Part shown: positions 24,613 to 33,744 of the stretch, piece after piece
Numbering within the stretch: the first letter of the stretch is position 1
Layout: the number at the start of each line of letters is the position of its first letter
Assembly: GCA_031180805.1 (NCBI GenBank)
Contig: JAPSLL010000031.1
Location: forward strand, 2,022-46,244
From: Bacillus sp. (in: firmicutes)
Lineage (GTDB): Bacteria > Bacillota > Bacilli > Bacillales > Bacillaceae
DNA: 44,223 nucleotides
Direction of reading: 5' to 3'
The notes under the pieces: model-generated
Told to the model about the DNA's origin: nothing
Databases searched by the model: none
What the model saw: the letters and a program-made list of their open reading frames with translations, nothing else
Program-made: the position numbers and the translations under genes

Positions 24613-24894
24613 ATGAGACGATTGTTTTCACATATTGATTCGACTGTATTAACTATGGCAGGCTTACGTTTTTTGTCTGCATCAATTGAATTAACAGCAG
24701 CGATTTTAATGTTAGTAGTTAATGATGTAAAAAAGGCAGTCACAATAAATTCATTATTGGCTATCGTTGGTCCTGTGATTTTTATTGTCACAATGACAAT
24801 CGGAATCTTTCAAATTGCAGATCAGTTATCATATGCAAAGTTACTATTTATCGGTCTAGGTGTCTTTTTCATCCTTTTTGGTATTTATAAATAA
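24613..24894 (+). CDS. yqhV: Small membrane protein YqhV
   Basis: A 93-aa DUF2619-type protein with three predicted membrane segments (LRFLSASIELTAAILML, INSLLAIVGPVIFIVTMTIGIF, LLFIGLGVFFILFGIY). It matches YqhV by length, sequence style and its conserved position just before spoIIIAA. ATG with TAGGAGG upstream. Function unknown. Confidence 0.88.
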   Translation: MRRLFSHIDSTVLTMAGLRFLSASIELTAAILMLVVNDVKKAVTINSLLAIVGPVIFIVTMTIGIFQIADQLSYAKLLFIGLGVFFILFGIYK

Positions 24895-24940
24895 AGAAGA
24901 AGCGAAGATAGAAACGATAAAAAGGATAGAACAAATGAGT

Positions 24941-24968
24941 CATGAATGTGGTCAAGCTTGCATACATT
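24941..24968 (+). promoter_or_regulatory. Sigma-E-like promoter of the spoIIIA operon
   Basis: The -10 element CATACATT (24961-24968) is close to the sigma-E consensus CATACAMT. CATGAAT (24941-24947) is a plausible -35 with a 13-base spacer. The operon is known to be sigma-E controlled in B. subtilis. The spoIIIAA start codon follows 34 bases later. Confidence 0.6.
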
Positions 24969-25002
24969 GAAAGTAATGAACAGGAATTTAGGGGGAAGCG
25001 AC

Positions 25003-25920
25003 ATGAAGGAAATTATCGAGATGCTTCCAGAATCTATTAGTTATCAAATCAAGCTGCTCCATCCCAAAAGTATGTCCCGCATTGAAGAAATCCGCATTCG
25101 TATTATGAAAAGAGTAGAGGTAATAATTGCTGGAAAGCCCATATACCTTTCGTATGAAGTCACATATGATGACACAATAAATTTGTTGAATGAATTAAGC
25201 AACTATTCAATTTATACGTTGGAAGAGGAATTAAGGAAGGGATATATAACCGTTAAAGGTGGGCACCGAGTTGGTCTTTCTGGAAGGGTCATCACAGAAA
25301 ATGGACGAGTTAAGGCAATTAGAGATGTAACATCGTTTAATATTCGAATAGCAAAAGAAAGAATAGGTATTTCGGAAAGGTATATTCCATATCTATATGA
25401 TGGGAATTGGTTGAATACATTGATAATTGGACCACCACAAACTGGTAAGACAACACTCCTAAGAGATTTTGCAAGAGTAATAAGTACCGGTTATAAGCAG
25501 ATTGAAGCAAAGAAAGTATGCATCGTTGATGAGCGATCTGAAATTGCAGGATGTGTCCAAGGCGTTCCTCAACATCAATTTGGTGAAAGAGTAGATGTTC
25601 TTGATGCGTGTCCAAAGGCAGAAGGAATGATGATGATGATTCGATCCATGAGTCCTGACGTTTTAATTGTGGATGAGATTGGAACGAAGGAGGATGCTGT
25701 CGCAGTAATGGAAGCTGTTCATGCAGGAGTACAACTGTTGGTTTCAGTTCATGGTCATCATGCAAGTGAATTGAAAAATCGTCCCTCTTTAAAAATGCTA
25801 TTTGAAGCAAAGGTTTTTGATAGATTTTTAGAGTTATCACGAAAAGATGGACCTGGAACAGTTCAGCAAATTCTTGATCAAAATGGTAGAGATTTTACAT
25901 TGGAAAGAAGAGTGCGTTAA
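25003..25920 (+). CDS. spoIIIAA: Stage III sporulation protein AA, secretion-type ATPase
   Basis: ATPase on the mother-cell side of the SpoIIIA-SpoIIQ channel ('feeding tube'), related to type II/IV secretion ATPases. 305 aa from ATG 25003 (AGGGGGAAG site). Walker A is IIGPPQTGKTTLLRD, Walker B VLIVDEIGTKED, and the His-box region LVSVHGHHASE. An upstream GTG at 24946 would put 19 extra residues over the sigma-E promoter and is rejected. Its stop abuts the spoIIIAB start. Confidence 0.97.
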   Translation: MKEIIEMLPESISYQIKLLHPKSMSRIEEIRIRIMKRVEVIIAGKPIYLSYEVTYDDTINLLNELSNYSIYTLEEELRKGYITVKGGHRVGLSGRVITENGRVKAIRDVTSFNIRIAKERIGISERYIPYLYDGNWLNTLIIGPPQTGKTTLLRDFARVISTGYKQIEAKKVCIVDERSEIAGCVQGVPQHQFGERVDVLDACPKAEGMMMMIRSMSPDVLIVDEIGTKEDAVAVMEAVHAGVQLLVSVHGHHASELKNRPSLKMLFEAKVFDRFLELSRKDGPGTVQQILDQNGRDFTLERRVR

Positions 25921-26436
25921 ATGGTGAAATTAATTGGAGCTTTTCTCATCATTATAACAACGACATGGGCTGGGTTTGAAGCTGCTAAACATTTAAGTCA
26001 ACGAACAAGACAACTTAGACAATTAAAAGTTGCGTTTCAATCCCTTGAGGCTGAGATTATGTATGGACACACTTCGTTAATTGTTGCTTCACAAAATATT
26101 TCGAAGCAAATGCCAAAGCCGTTATCTACATTTTTTGAACAATTCTCTAAAAAGCTCCTTAAAGGGCGTACAAACGTAAAGGATGCCTGGGAAGAATCTC
26201 TTAAAGAAATATGGCGTTCTACAGCATTAAAGCAAGGCGAATATGAAGTTCTTAAGCAATTTGGTGAAACACTTGGTAAGCATGACCGCATTTCTCAGCA
26301 AAAACATATAAAGCTGGCACTTACACATCTTGAACGAGAAGAAATGGATGCAGTTGATCGGCAAAATAGGTATGAAAAAATGGTGAAAAGTTTAGGTGTT
26401 CTATCTGGTCTACTCTTAGTGATTTTATTGATGTAG
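25921..26436 (+). CDS. spoIIIAB: Stage III sporulation protein AB
   Basis: 171-aa membrane protein of the SpoIIIA complex, similar to type II secretion GspF-like platform components. One membrane segment at each end (LIGAFLIIITTTWAGFEAA and LGVLSGLLLVILLM), with a helical middle including AFQSLEAEIMYG. Starts at ATG one base after the spoIIIAA stop. Confidence 0.95.
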   Translation: MVKLIGAFLIIITTTWAGFEAAKHLSQRTRQLRQLKVAFQSLEAEIMYGHTSLIVASQNISKQMPKPLSTFFEQFSKKLLKGRTNVKDAWEESLKEIWRSTALKQGEYEVLKQFGETLGKHDRISQQKHIKLALTHLEREEMDAVDRQNRYEKMVKSLGVLSGLLLVILLM

Positions 26437-26457
26437 TAGTTGAAGGGAGTTATAGCA

Positions 26458-26664
26458 ATGGGCGTTGATATAAATACGATCTTTCAAATTGCCGGGATAG
26501 GAATCGTCGTTGCATTCCTTCACACAATTTTAGATCAAATGGGTAAAAAGGAATATGCGCAATGGGTAACCCTTATAGGTTTTATTTACATATTATTTAT
26601 GGTTGCCTCCATTGTTGATGATTTATTCCAAAAGATTAAATCAGTCTTTCTTTTTCAAGGATAA
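26458..26664 (+). CDS. spoIIIAC: Stage III sporulation protein AC
   Basis: Tiny two-helix membrane protein of the SpoIIIA complex. ATG 26458 with GAAGGGAG gives 68 aa, exactly the B. subtilis length; a TTG at 26440 would add six residues without a site. Membrane segments: IFQIAGIGIVVAFLHTIL and WVTLIGFIYILFMVASIV. Confidence 0.95.
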   Translation: MGVDINTIFQIAGIGIVVAFLHTILDQMGKKEYAQWVTLIGFIYILFMVASIVDDLFQKIKSVFLFQG

Positions 26665-26678
26665 GGGGGTGGCTTCTT

Positions 26679-27065
26679 ATCGAAATTATACAAATTGTTG
26701 GATTAGGACTAATTGCCACCTTTCTCGCTCTCATCATAAAAGAACAAAAGCCAACGTTTGCCTATTTACTTGTCGTTTTCGTAGGCTGTGTCATTTTTTT
26801 ATTTTTAATTGATAAAGTATATGAAATCATCCGAATGGTGGAAAGAATCGCAGCAAATGCAAATGTAAATCTTATATACGTAGAAACTATCTTAAAAATA
26901 ATTGGGATTGCCTATATAGCAGAGTTTGGTGCACAAATAACGAAAGATGCTGGACAAGGTGCGATTGCATCAAAGATTGAATTAGGAGGTAAAATCCTCA
27001 TTTTGACAATGGCAATTCCGATTTTAACCGTCATTATCGAAACGATACTTAGCATGATTCCTTGA
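26679..27065 (+). CDS. spoIIIAD: Stage III sporulation protein AD, apparent non-canonical start
   Basis: The family N-terminus EIIQIVGLGLIATFLALIIKE is encoded in frame from 26682, well upstream of the first ATG in the frame (26835). No ATG, GTG or TTG lies in frame near the site AAGGGGGTG (26663-26671). The ATC at 26679 sits seven bases after that site and is the best guess for initiation, giving 128 aa (133 in B. subtilis). Several membrane segments (VVFVGCVIFLFLI, ILILTMAIPILTVIIETIL) and YVETILKIIGIAYIAEFGAQ follow. Alternatives: a rare start codon, a CTT start at 26673/26676, or a base error. Confidence 0.85.
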   Translation: MEIIQIVGLGLIATFLALIIKEQKPTFAYLLVVFVGCVIFLFLIDKVYEIIRMVERIAANANVNLIYVETILKIIGIAYIAEFGAQITKDAGQGAIASKIELGGKILILTMAIPILTVIIETILSMIP

Positions 27066-27108
27066 ACTTGAATGATTTTCAGTTTTGTATACTGTTGGAG
27101 GTGTATAA

Positions 27109-28317
27109 ATGCGTTTCTCTCTCTTTTCTATTGTACTCGTTCTATTTCTAGTAAACCCAATAAATGTACAAGCTAATGAAACACCCCAACCTCAATCTCA
27201 ACAAAATGAAGAGCCAGCATCTATTGACCCAAGCGCGATTGTAGAGGAACAAGTTGAAAAACTTGAAATTAGTGATATTAAGACGTATTGGGATCGAGTT
27301 ATGACAGAATACGGAGGTTTTTTGCCAGAGAGTCAAAAGGGAAGCCTTCTTCAATTTTTAAGTGGAGAAAAAGAATTAAGTATCCAAGAATGGCTAAAAG
27401 CATTTTTAAAATACTTATTTCATGAACTTATCGCAAATGGAAAACTATTAGGAACTTTAATTCTTTTAACAGTCTTTAGCATGCTTTTACAGCTTTTACA
27501 AAACGCATTTAATCAAAGTACGGTTAGTAAAGTGGCTTATGCGCTTGTTTATATGGTATTGATTATTATTGCATTAAATAGCTTTCACGTCGCTATTCAG
27601 TATACAAATGAGGCGATACATGCTATGACGAACTTCATCCTTGCGTTAATTCCCCTATTGTTAGCACTAATGGCATCTTCTGGCGGTATTGCATCTGCAG
27701 CGTTTTTTCATCCAGTTATCATATTTTTAATGAACACAAGTGGGTTGTTAATAAGTAATATTGTTCTCCCTTTACTATTTTTAGCGGCGCTGTTAAATAT
27801 TGTTAGCACACTTACAGATCAATATAAAGTTACTCAGCTTGCAGGACTTTTGCGAAATATTAGCATAGGCCTGTTAGCATCATTTTTAACGATATTTTTA
27901 GGGGTTATTTCTGTTCAAGGCGCATCTGCAGCTGTAACGGATGGTATAACGATCCGGACCGCAAAATTCATAACAGGAAACTTTATCCCTGTACTAGGTA
28001 GGATGTTTACCGATGCAACAGATACGGTTATTAGTGCCTCAATTTTATTAAAAAACACTGTTGGAGTAATCGGAGTTGCTATTCTCCTAATTATTGTTGC
28101 ATTTCCAGCAATCAAAGTACTGTCTCTTGCTTTTATATATAAATTTGCAGCATCGATTCTGCAGCCGTTAGGTGGGGGACCAGTAATTGCGTGTTTAGAC
28201 ATTATTAGTAAAAGTGTCATTTATATTTTTGCAGCACTAGCTATCGTCTCATTAATGTTCTTTCTTTGTCTAACTGTTATCATTGCTGCCGGAAATTTAA
28301 CGATTATGATGCGTTAG
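27109..28317 (+). CDS. spoIIIAE: Stage III sporulation protein AE
   Basis: Polytopic membrane permease-like subunit of the SpoIIIA channel, 402 aa. A signal-like N-terminus (SLFSIVLVLFLVNPINVQA) precedes an extracytoplasmic stretch and about seven membrane segments (LLGTLILLTVFSMLLQLL, ALVYMVLIIIALNSF, FILALIPLLLALMASSGG and others). ATG with TTGGAGGTG upstream. Confidence 0.96.
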   Translation: MRFSLFSIVLVLFLVNPINVQANETPQPQSQQNEEPASIDPSAIVEEQVEKLEISDIKTYWDRVMTEYGGFLPESQKGSLLQFLSGEKELSIQEWLKAFLKYLFHELIANGKLLGTLILLTVFSMLLQLLQNAFNQSTVSKVAYALVYMVLIIIALNSFHVAIQYTNEAIHAMTNFILALIPLLLALMASSGGIASAAFFHPVIIFLMNTSGLLISNIVLPLLFLAALLNIVSTLTDQYKVTQLAGLLRNISIGLLASFLTIFLGVISVQGASAAVTDGITIRTAKFITGNFIPVLGRMFTDATDTVISASILLKNTVGVIGVAILLIIVAFPAIKVLSLAFIYKFAASILQPLGGGPVIACLDIISKSVIYIFAALAIVSLMFFLCLTVIIAAGNLTIMMR

Positions 28318-28362
28318 AATAAAATGATTTAATGATTTTTTGCTATATCAAAGGAGGGGGAT

Positions 28363-29016
28363 ATGTTGGCATTTTTAACAGAGTGGATTACTAATATCAT
28401 CGTATTTATTTTATTGGCAGTCATTATTGATTTGTTATTGCCCAACTCTACAATGCAGAAATACGCGAAAATGGTCATTAGTCTACTACTAATCATTGTC
28501 ATCATTAATCCCATCTTTCGGATATTTACATCAGATATGAATGATGTTCTTGAGCAATTTCAAGTAAATAATTCAGCATCTACAGAATCTGATATAAAAA
28601 ATTCAATGGAATTTCAGAAAAAAGAAATACAAGCTTCACAACGTGCATATATTTTAGAACAAATGGCTGTCCAAATGAAAACGATGGCAGAAGAGGAGCT
28701 GGTGAAAAGATATGATGTAACAATTGATAAGATCCTTCTTTCTGAATCAAAACAGGCAGATCAAATTCATTCTCAAAAAGATCTAACACAAATCGAAGTA
28801 TTACTAAAGGAAAATGCAGAGGAAACAGTAGATGGAGAAGCAATAGAAACAGTTCAACCAGTAACAATTGATACAACAAAAGAATTAGAAACAGATGTAG
28901 AGCAGTCAAAAATTAGTCCAAATGAAGTGACAGCATTCCTTGCTGAAATTTGGGAAGTAGAAGAAGAAAAAATCACACTACTACTGGAAGGAGGGGAGGA
29001 GTCATTAGATGAGTAA
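28363..29016 (+). CDS. spoIIIAF: Stage III sporulation protein AF
   Basis: 217-aa ring-forming component of the channel. Two N-terminal membrane segments (WITNIIVFILLAVIIDLLL and MVISLLLIIVIINPIFRIF) are followed by an extracytoplasmic, acid-rich domain. ATG with AAAGGAGGGGG upstream. Overlaps spoIIIAG by eight bases. Confidence 0.95.
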   Translation: MLAFLTEWITNIIVFILLAVIIDLLLPNSTMQKYAKMVISLLLIIVIINPIFRIFTSDMNDVLEQFQVNNSASTESDIKNSMEFQKKEIQASQRAYILEQMAVQMKTMAEEELVKRYDVTIDKILLSESKQADQIHSQKDLTQIEVLLKENAEETVDGEAIETVQPVTIDTTKELETDVEQSKISPNEVTAFLAEIWEVEEEKITLLLEGGEESLDE

Positions 29017-29653
29017 TAAAGAAGGCTTTCTTCACAAGCTAAAGTCTATTCTTGGCCAATCTGATTCTAAAAAACCATCTAAATATCATTATTTTATTCT
29101 AGTATTTGTACTAGGTGTTGCCATTATGATTGTTAGCAATCTATTTTCGCCTGATAAAACGGTAAACAATACATTACCTGCTTCTACAGCTGAGAAAGAG
29201 GATACAACTGAAGTTTTTAAACATTCCCAAACGGAAACGACAGGAACCGGCTCCATCTCTGAGTACGAGGAAGAATATGAAAGTCAGCTGAAAGACGTAC
29301 TTGAAACGATAGAGGGCGTAGGGAAAGTATCGGTTGTAGTAAATGTTGATTCAACAGCTCAAAAAATAGTTGAAAAAAATAGTGTTTCTCAGAGTCAGGT
29401 TACAAAGGAAACAGATCGTGATGGGGGTAAAAGGGAAGTAGAAGATCAATCGATTGATGAACAAGTTGTTATCATCCATGATGGAGAAAAAGAGGCGCCA
29501 ATTGTTGTACAAACAAAGAAACCAGAAATACGTGGTGTCCTAATTGTTGCTGCTGGAGCTGACAACATTCACATAAAAAAAACAATAATAGATTCTGTTA
29601 CACGTGTGCTAGGAGTGCCTAGTCATCGTGTAGCGGTAGCATCGAAAAAATGA
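29009..29653 (+). CDS. spoIIIAG: Stage III sporulation protein AG
   Basis: 214-aa ring protein of the channel in the intermembrane space. Membrane anchor YFILVFVLGVAIMIVSNLF (about residues 28-46), then a linker and the ring-building motif domain with LKDVLETIEGVGKVSVVVNVDST and RGVLIVAAGADN. ATG with AAGGAGGGGAGGAG inside the spoIIIAF end. Confidence 0.96.
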   Translation: MSNKEGFLHKLKSILGQSDSKKPSKYHYFILVFVLGVAIMIVSNLFSPDKTVNNTLPASTAEKEDTTEVFKHSQTETTGTGSISEYEEEYESQLKDVLETIEGVGKVSVVVNVDSTAQKIVEKNSVSQSQVTKETDRDGGKREVEDQSIDEQVVIIHDGEKEAPIVVQTKKPEIRGVLIVAAGADNIHIKKTIIDSVTRVLGVPSHRVAVASKK

Positions 29654-29667
29654 AGGAGGATGAATAG

Positions 29668-30378
29668 ATGATGTTAAAGAAACAAACGGTTTGGTTATTG
29701 ACAATGTTAAGTTTAGTGGTGGTACTATCAGTTTACTATGTTACTTCTCCTGATGGTGGGTCTAGCAATATTGTCATGACAGAAGAAGAAAAAGAAACAA
29801 CTGAAAATACTACTCAAGAAACAGCTGATAATACAGCCAAAGAGGAAGCAACAAAAGAAAAAACTGCTCAAGAGAATTTAGAAGTTGCGGAAGAAACAAA
29901 GGATAAAGCATCTACTGAAAACAAGGAATCTGCTGAAGCAGAAGAGGGTAACAAAGAGGATACCGCTTCAAATACAGAAGTGAAAACAGAAGAGTTTGAA
30001 GACGGTGGAACAGTTACTTCAAGTGTTACTAGTGAAGAACTATTTGAAGAATTACGTATGCAGCTTGATGATGACAGAAGCAAATTAAAAGAGCAATTAG
30101 AAACAACGTTAGCAAGCAGTGAAGTTTCTGCAGAAGAAAAAAGTGAAGCAAAAGATGAAATGGAAGCATTAGATGAAGCAGCACGCAAGGAAGCAATTCT
30201 AGAAACTTTAATCAAATCTGAAGGATATGAGGATGCATTAGTACGTGCAGAAGGAAATAATGTGAAAATTACTGTAAAGGCATCAAAAGAGCATGATAAA
30301 TCGTCTGCTAATAAAATTATGATGCTTGTAAAGGATGAAATAGAGAATATGAATGAAGTAGTTGTAACATTTAAATAA
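29668..30378 (+). CDS. spoIIIAH: Stage III sporulation protein AH
   Basis: 236-aa mother-cell partner of forespore SpoIIQ. One membrane anchor (VWLLTMLSLVVVLSVYYVTS), a long acidic Thr/Glu-rich linker (about residues 30-115), then the C-terminal ring domain (SEELFEELRMQLDDDRSKLKEQ to NEVVVTFK). The linker looks longer than in B. subtilis SpoIIIAH (218 aa). ATG at 29668 or 29671; GGAGGATGAATAG upstream. Last gene of the operon. Confidence 0.95.
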   Translation: MMLKKQTVWLLTMLSLVVVLSVYYVTSPDGGSSNIVMTEEEKETTENTTQETADNTAKEEATKEKTAQENLEVAEETKDKASTENKESAEAEEGNKEDTASNTEVKTEEFEDGGTVTSSVTSEELFEELRMQLDDDRSKLKEQLETTLASSEVSAEEKSEAKDEMEALDEAARKEAILETLIKSEGYEDALVRAEGNNVKITVKASKEHDKSSANKIMMLVKDEIENMNEVVVTFK

Positions 30379-30393
30379 CATTTAAAGATTTTT

Positions 30394-30424
30394 GGTCAAT
30401 CCTTTGGTGGATTGACCTTTTTAT
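30394..30424 (+). terminator. Intrinsic terminator of the spoIIIA operon
   Basis: GGTCAATCC (30394-30402) pairs with GGATTGACC (30409-30417) and TTTTTAT follows. Confidence 0.92.
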
Positions 30425-30605
30425 ATTATTATTTTACATAGTAAGATGAGTAATTGAGTGAAAATGCTTGCAACAAATTTTAAAGGAGATTAATATCATT
30501 CACACTCCTAAATGTGAAAAAAATTTAGTGTGGGTATATAATGAAAAAATATAGGAATAACAAGTATTTTATCCTTGGTTTAGAAGGCGGAGTTAATAGT
30601 AATGG

Positions 30606-30635
30606 TTGAATTTCTTATATAACTTATCGTAAGAT
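30606..30635 (+). promoter_or_regulatory. Weak promoter candidate for accB
   Basis: TTGAAT (30606-30611), 18 bases, TAAGAT (30630-30635). It lies about 90 bases before the accB start in a region of about 300 bases otherwise without genes. Confidence 0.35.
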
Positions 30636-30725
30636 GTAATTATGAGACTAACTTTTAGTACTAGATTATAAATTTTACGATCATGTTTACTCATGCATGA
30701 TCATATGATTAAGGGGTGCCTAAGC

Positions 30726-31223
30726 ATGCTAAAAATACAAGAAATTAGAGAAATTATTAAACTTATTGATCAATCTTCTATTCATGAATTTTCATTTGAA
30801 CACGAGGGTTCAAAGTTAAAATTAAAAAAACAACAACAAGAAGTTGAAACGATTGTTCGCAATGTAGTTTCTTCACCAGTACAGGAAGCAATCCAACCCC
30901 AAGTTGTGCAAAATCAAGCACCGATTGTTGAGACTCCTGTCCAAGAATCAGTAGGTGAATCTACGAAGGCTGATACATCAAATTTACATAAAATTGTATC
31001 CCCAATGGTTGGGACATTTTATTCAGCATCTTCACCTGAAGCTGGAAACTATGTTGAAGTAGGTTCGAAGGTTACAAATGATACAGTTGTTTGTATTGTA
31101 GAGGCTATGAAGTTATTTAATGAAATAGAAGCAGAAGTGAAGGGTGAAATCGTTGAAGTTCTTGTTCAAAATGGACAACTTGTAGAGTACGGTCAACCTT
31201 TATTCCTTGTAAAGCCAGAGTAA
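30726..31223 (+). CDS. accB: Biotin carboxyl carrier protein of acetyl-CoA carboxylase
   Basis: Carries biotin between the carboxylase and transferase partners in the first step of fatty acid synthesis. From ATG 30726 (AAGGGGTG site) it is 165 aa. An N-terminal helical region and a flexible Gln/Pro/Val linker (residues 45-80) lead to the biotinyl domain, with biotin-Lys129 in [11 protein letters not shown] start at 30693 would add 11 residues without a site. Operon with accC. Confidence 0.96.
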   Translation: MLKIQEIREIIKLIDQSSIHEFSFEHEGSKLKLKKQQQEVETIVRNVVSSPVQEAIQPQVVQNQAPIVETPVQESVGESTKADTSNLHKIVSPMVGTFYSASSPEAGNYVEVGSKVTNDTVVCIVEAMKLFNEIEAEVKGEIVEVLVQNGQLVEYGQPLFLVKPE

Positions 31224-31237
31224 GGAGCTATTAAATC

Positions 31238-32590
31238 ATGATAAAGAAACTATTAATCGCTAATCGAGGAGAAATAGCTGTTCGAATTATTCGAGCATGT
31301 AAAGAACTTGATATAGAAACGGTTGCTGTTTTTTCGGAAGCAGATAGAGAGGCCTTACATGTCCAGCTTGCAGATGAAGCATACTGTATTGGACCTACAT
31401 CTTCAAGAGATAGCTATTTAAATTTTACGAATATTATTAGTGTAGCAATGTTAACTGGCAGTGATGCAATCCACCCAGGCTATGGATTTTTAGCGGAAAA
31501 TGCTGATTTTGCTGAACTATGTAAAGAGTGCAATATTATCTTTGTTGGACCTAGTGCTGATGCAATATCGAAGATGGGAACAAAAGATGTTGCAAGGGAA
31601 ACAATGCGTGAAGCTGGAGTGCCAATTGTACCTGGCTCACGAGGAATTATCGAAAATGTCGATCAAGCAAAGCAATTGGCTAATGACATGGGCTATCCTG
31701 TAATTATAAAAGCTACAGCTGGTGGTGGCGGAAAGGGCATCCGCGTTGCTCATGATGAAGAAGCATTAATTAAAGGAATAGAAATTACTCAACAGGAAGC
31801 TGCTACAGCATTTGGAAATCCAGGTGTTTATATTGAAAAATATATAGAAGATTTTCGTCACGTCGAAATTCAAGTATTAGCAGATTCCTTTGGAAATGTT
31901 ATTCACTTAGGTGAACGTGATTGCTCTATTCAACGACGTCTGCAAAAGTTATTAGAAGAAACTCCATCCCCTGCCTTAGATGAATCAATTCGTAAGCAAA
32001 TGGGGGAAGCTGCTGTTAAGGCAGCTGCAGCTGTTAATTATACTGGTGCAGGTACAGTTGAATTTATTTTTGACCATATCAATAAGAAATTTTATTTCAT
32101 GGAAATGAATACTCGAATTCAAGTAGAACATCCGGTTACTGAGATGGTAACAGGTATTGATTTAATTAAAGAGCAAATTAGAGTTGCTTCTGGAGAAAAG
32201 TTAACAGTTACACAAGATGAAGTTGTTTTTAATGGTTGGGCTATTGAATGTCGAATAAATGCTGAAAATCCTGATAAGAATTTTATGCCTTCTCCAGGGA
32301 AAATAGAGATGTACTTGCCGCCTGGCGGTCTAGGTGTTAGAGTAGATTCAGCGGCATATCCTGGATATTCTATTCCACCGTTTTATGACTCAATGATTGC
32401 TAAACTGATTACATATGGTGCGACTAGAGAAGAAGCGATTTCTCGAATGAAGCGTGCTTTAAGTGAATTTGTTATTGAAGGTGTTTCTACAACAATTCCG
32501 TTTCATTTAAGACTTCTTGAGCATGAAAAATTTGTTTCAGGTGATTTTAACACGAAATTTTTAGAAATGTATAAGGTCATGGATTCATAA
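31238..32590 (+). CDS. accC: Biotin carboxylase subunit of acetyl-CoA carboxylase
   Basis: ATP-grasp enzyme that carboxylates biotin on AccB. 450 aa, the normal length. Motifs: [34 protein letters not shown]-binding [30 protein letters not shown], and [23 protein letters not shown] with catalytic residues. ATG with TAAGGAGC upstream; 14 bases after accB. Confidence 0.98.
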   Translation: MIKKLLIANRGEIAVRIIRACKELDIETVAVFSEADREALHVQLADEAYCIGPTSSRDSYLNFTNIISVAMLTGSDAIHPGYGFLAENADFAELCKECNIIFVGPSADAISKMGTKDVARETMREAGVPIVPGSRGIIENVDQAKQLANDMGYPVIIKATAGGGGKGIRVAHDEEALIKGIEITQQEAATAFGNPGVYIEKYIEDFRHVEIQVLADSFGNVIHLGERDCSIQRRLQKLLEETPSPALDESIRKQMGEAAVKAAAAVNYTGAGTVEFIFDHINKKFYFMEMNTRIQVEHPVTEMVTGIDLIKEQIRVASGEKLTVTQDEVVFNGWAIECRINAENPDKNFMPSPGKIEMYLPPGGLGVRVDSAAYPGYSIPPFYDSMIAKLITYGATREEAISRMKRALSEFVIEGVSTTIPFHLRLLEHEKFVSGDFNTKFLEMYKVMDS

Positions 32591-32612
32591 AATTAATTGG
32601 AGGTGCTGACTT

Positions 32613-33023
32613 TTGAAAGAAACCAATAATGTTTTAGAAATGAATCAAGATTATAATGGTTTAGGTAAAGTGGAGATTGCTCCTGAAGTCATCGAGGTCA
32701 TTGCTGGTATTGCAGCATCGGAAATTGAGGGAGTTGCCTCAATGAGAGGGAATTTTGCTGCAGGTGTTGCTGAAAGACTTGGGAAAAAAAATCACGGTAA
32801 AGGTGTAAAAGTTGACTTATCCGAAGAAGGGATCATTATTGATGTATACTGTATAATGATTTTCGGTGTATCAATCCCTTCGGTTGCTCAAAAAATACAA
32901 GATAATATTCGTCAAGCATTACTTAACATGACTGCTTTAGAAGTGAACGAGGTTAACATTCATGTTGTTGGTGTACAGTTTGAATCAAAAACACAAGAAA
33001 CAGAAGTAGATCAAGAAATGTAA
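32613..33023 (+). CDS. yqhY: Asp23/Gls24 family protein YqhY
   Basis: 136-aa alkaline-shock (Asp23) family protein. Motifs: GKVEIAPEVIEVIAGIAASEIEGVASMRG and VDVYCIMIFGVSIPSVAQKIQ. In Bacillus it is always linked to accBC; its loss in B. subtilis selects suppressors in acetyl-CoA carboxylase genes, so a role in tuning that enzyme is likely. TTG start with TTGGAGGTG. 22 bases after accC, then a terminator. Confidence 0.94.
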   Translation: MKETNNVLEMNQDYNGLGKVEIAPEVIEVIAGIAASEIEGVASMRGNFAAGVAERLGKKNHGKGVKVDLSEEGIIIDVYCIMIFGVSIPSVAQKIQDNIRQALLNMTALEVNEVNIHVVGVQFESKTQETEVDQEM

Positions 33024-33072
33024 TTTTTGTTGATGAGTTTGTTTATACTCGTCTACTCTAGGGTGAAAGATA

Positions 33073-33104
33073 AAACCAGAGGGTTCATTCCCTTTGGTTT
33101 TTTT
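33073..33104 (+). terminator. Intrinsic terminator of accBC-yqhY
   Basis: AAACCAGAGGG pairs with CCCTTTGGTTT around TTCATT and is followed by a T-run. Confidence 0.9.
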
Positions 33105-33246
33105 AAATATATCGATAAATGTAAAATTATCTTTGTTAAAGAATCGTAGGTCTGGTTATATTGATAATAAAGGATTGCGAAAAATTACGAATGTTTAAAA
33201 CGATGTAGGTGCTTTTTATTCGGAAAATACATAAAAAAAGTGATAT

Positions 33247-33280
33247 TTTACATGAATCTAACCAGTAGTTATGGTATGAT
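33247..33280 (+). promoter_or_regulatory. Promoter candidate for nusB-folD
   Basis: TTTACA (33247-33252), 17 bases, TATGGT (33270-33275); an alternative -10 TATGAT overlaps at 33275-33280. Nothing else is recognised in the roughly 300-base gap before nusB. Confidence 0.45.
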
Positions 33281-33330
33281 CACGTTATGACATTCGAGAT
33301 AATTTCTATATATTAAAGGAGCAAGAAAGA

Positions 33331-33723
33331 ATGAAACGTAGAACAGCGAGAGAAAAGGCACTTCAGGCATTATTCCAAGTAAATGTAAGCAAAACTGATC
33401 CAAATGAAGCAATCGAACATGCGTTGGATGAGCAAAAGTCTGATCAATTTATGGAAGCTCTTGTTTTTGGCACAATTGAGCATGAAAAGGAACTTGATGA
33501 GCAAATAACTCCACATCTTGTGAATTGGACAATCGATCGATTAGCAAATATTGATAAAACTATATTACGTATGGCTGTTTACGAATTAAAGTATGAACAC
33601 GATATCCCAGCGAATGTCACACTAGATGAGGCAGTTGAATTGGCTAAAGCCTTTGGAGATGAACAATCAAGTAAATTTATCAATGGTGTTCTTTCTAAAA
33701 TAAAAAAAGACATAGAAAATTGA
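33331..33723 (+). CDS. nusB: Transcription antitermination factor NusB
   Basis: All-helical RNA-binding factor (130 aa) that with NusE binds boxA in rRNA leader transcripts. Motifs: KRRTAREKALQALFQVN, IDRLANIDKTILRMAVYELKYE, NVTLDEAVELAKAFGDEQSSKFINGVLSKI. ATG with AAAGGAGC. First gene before folD, as in other Bacilli. Confidence 0.97.
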   Translation: MKRRTAREKALQALFQVNVSKTDPNEAIEHALDEQKSDQFMEALVFGTIEHEKELDEQITPHLVNWTIDRLANIDKTILRMAVYELKYEHDIPANVTLDEAVELAKAFGDEQSSKFINGVLSKIKKDIEN

Positions 33724-33744
33724 TATTTAGAGGAGGAAATAGGT

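Noticed and set aside
25337-25840. 167-codon minus-strand frame
   Set aside because: Antisense to spoIIIAA; Leu/His-rich shadow translation.
26603-26812. 69-codon plus-strand frame across spoIIIAC/AD
   Set aside because: Out-of-frame shadow; the conserved SpoIIIAD sequence is in another frame.
30541-30609. 22-codon ATG frame upstream of accB
   Set aside because: No ribosome site and no recognisable product.
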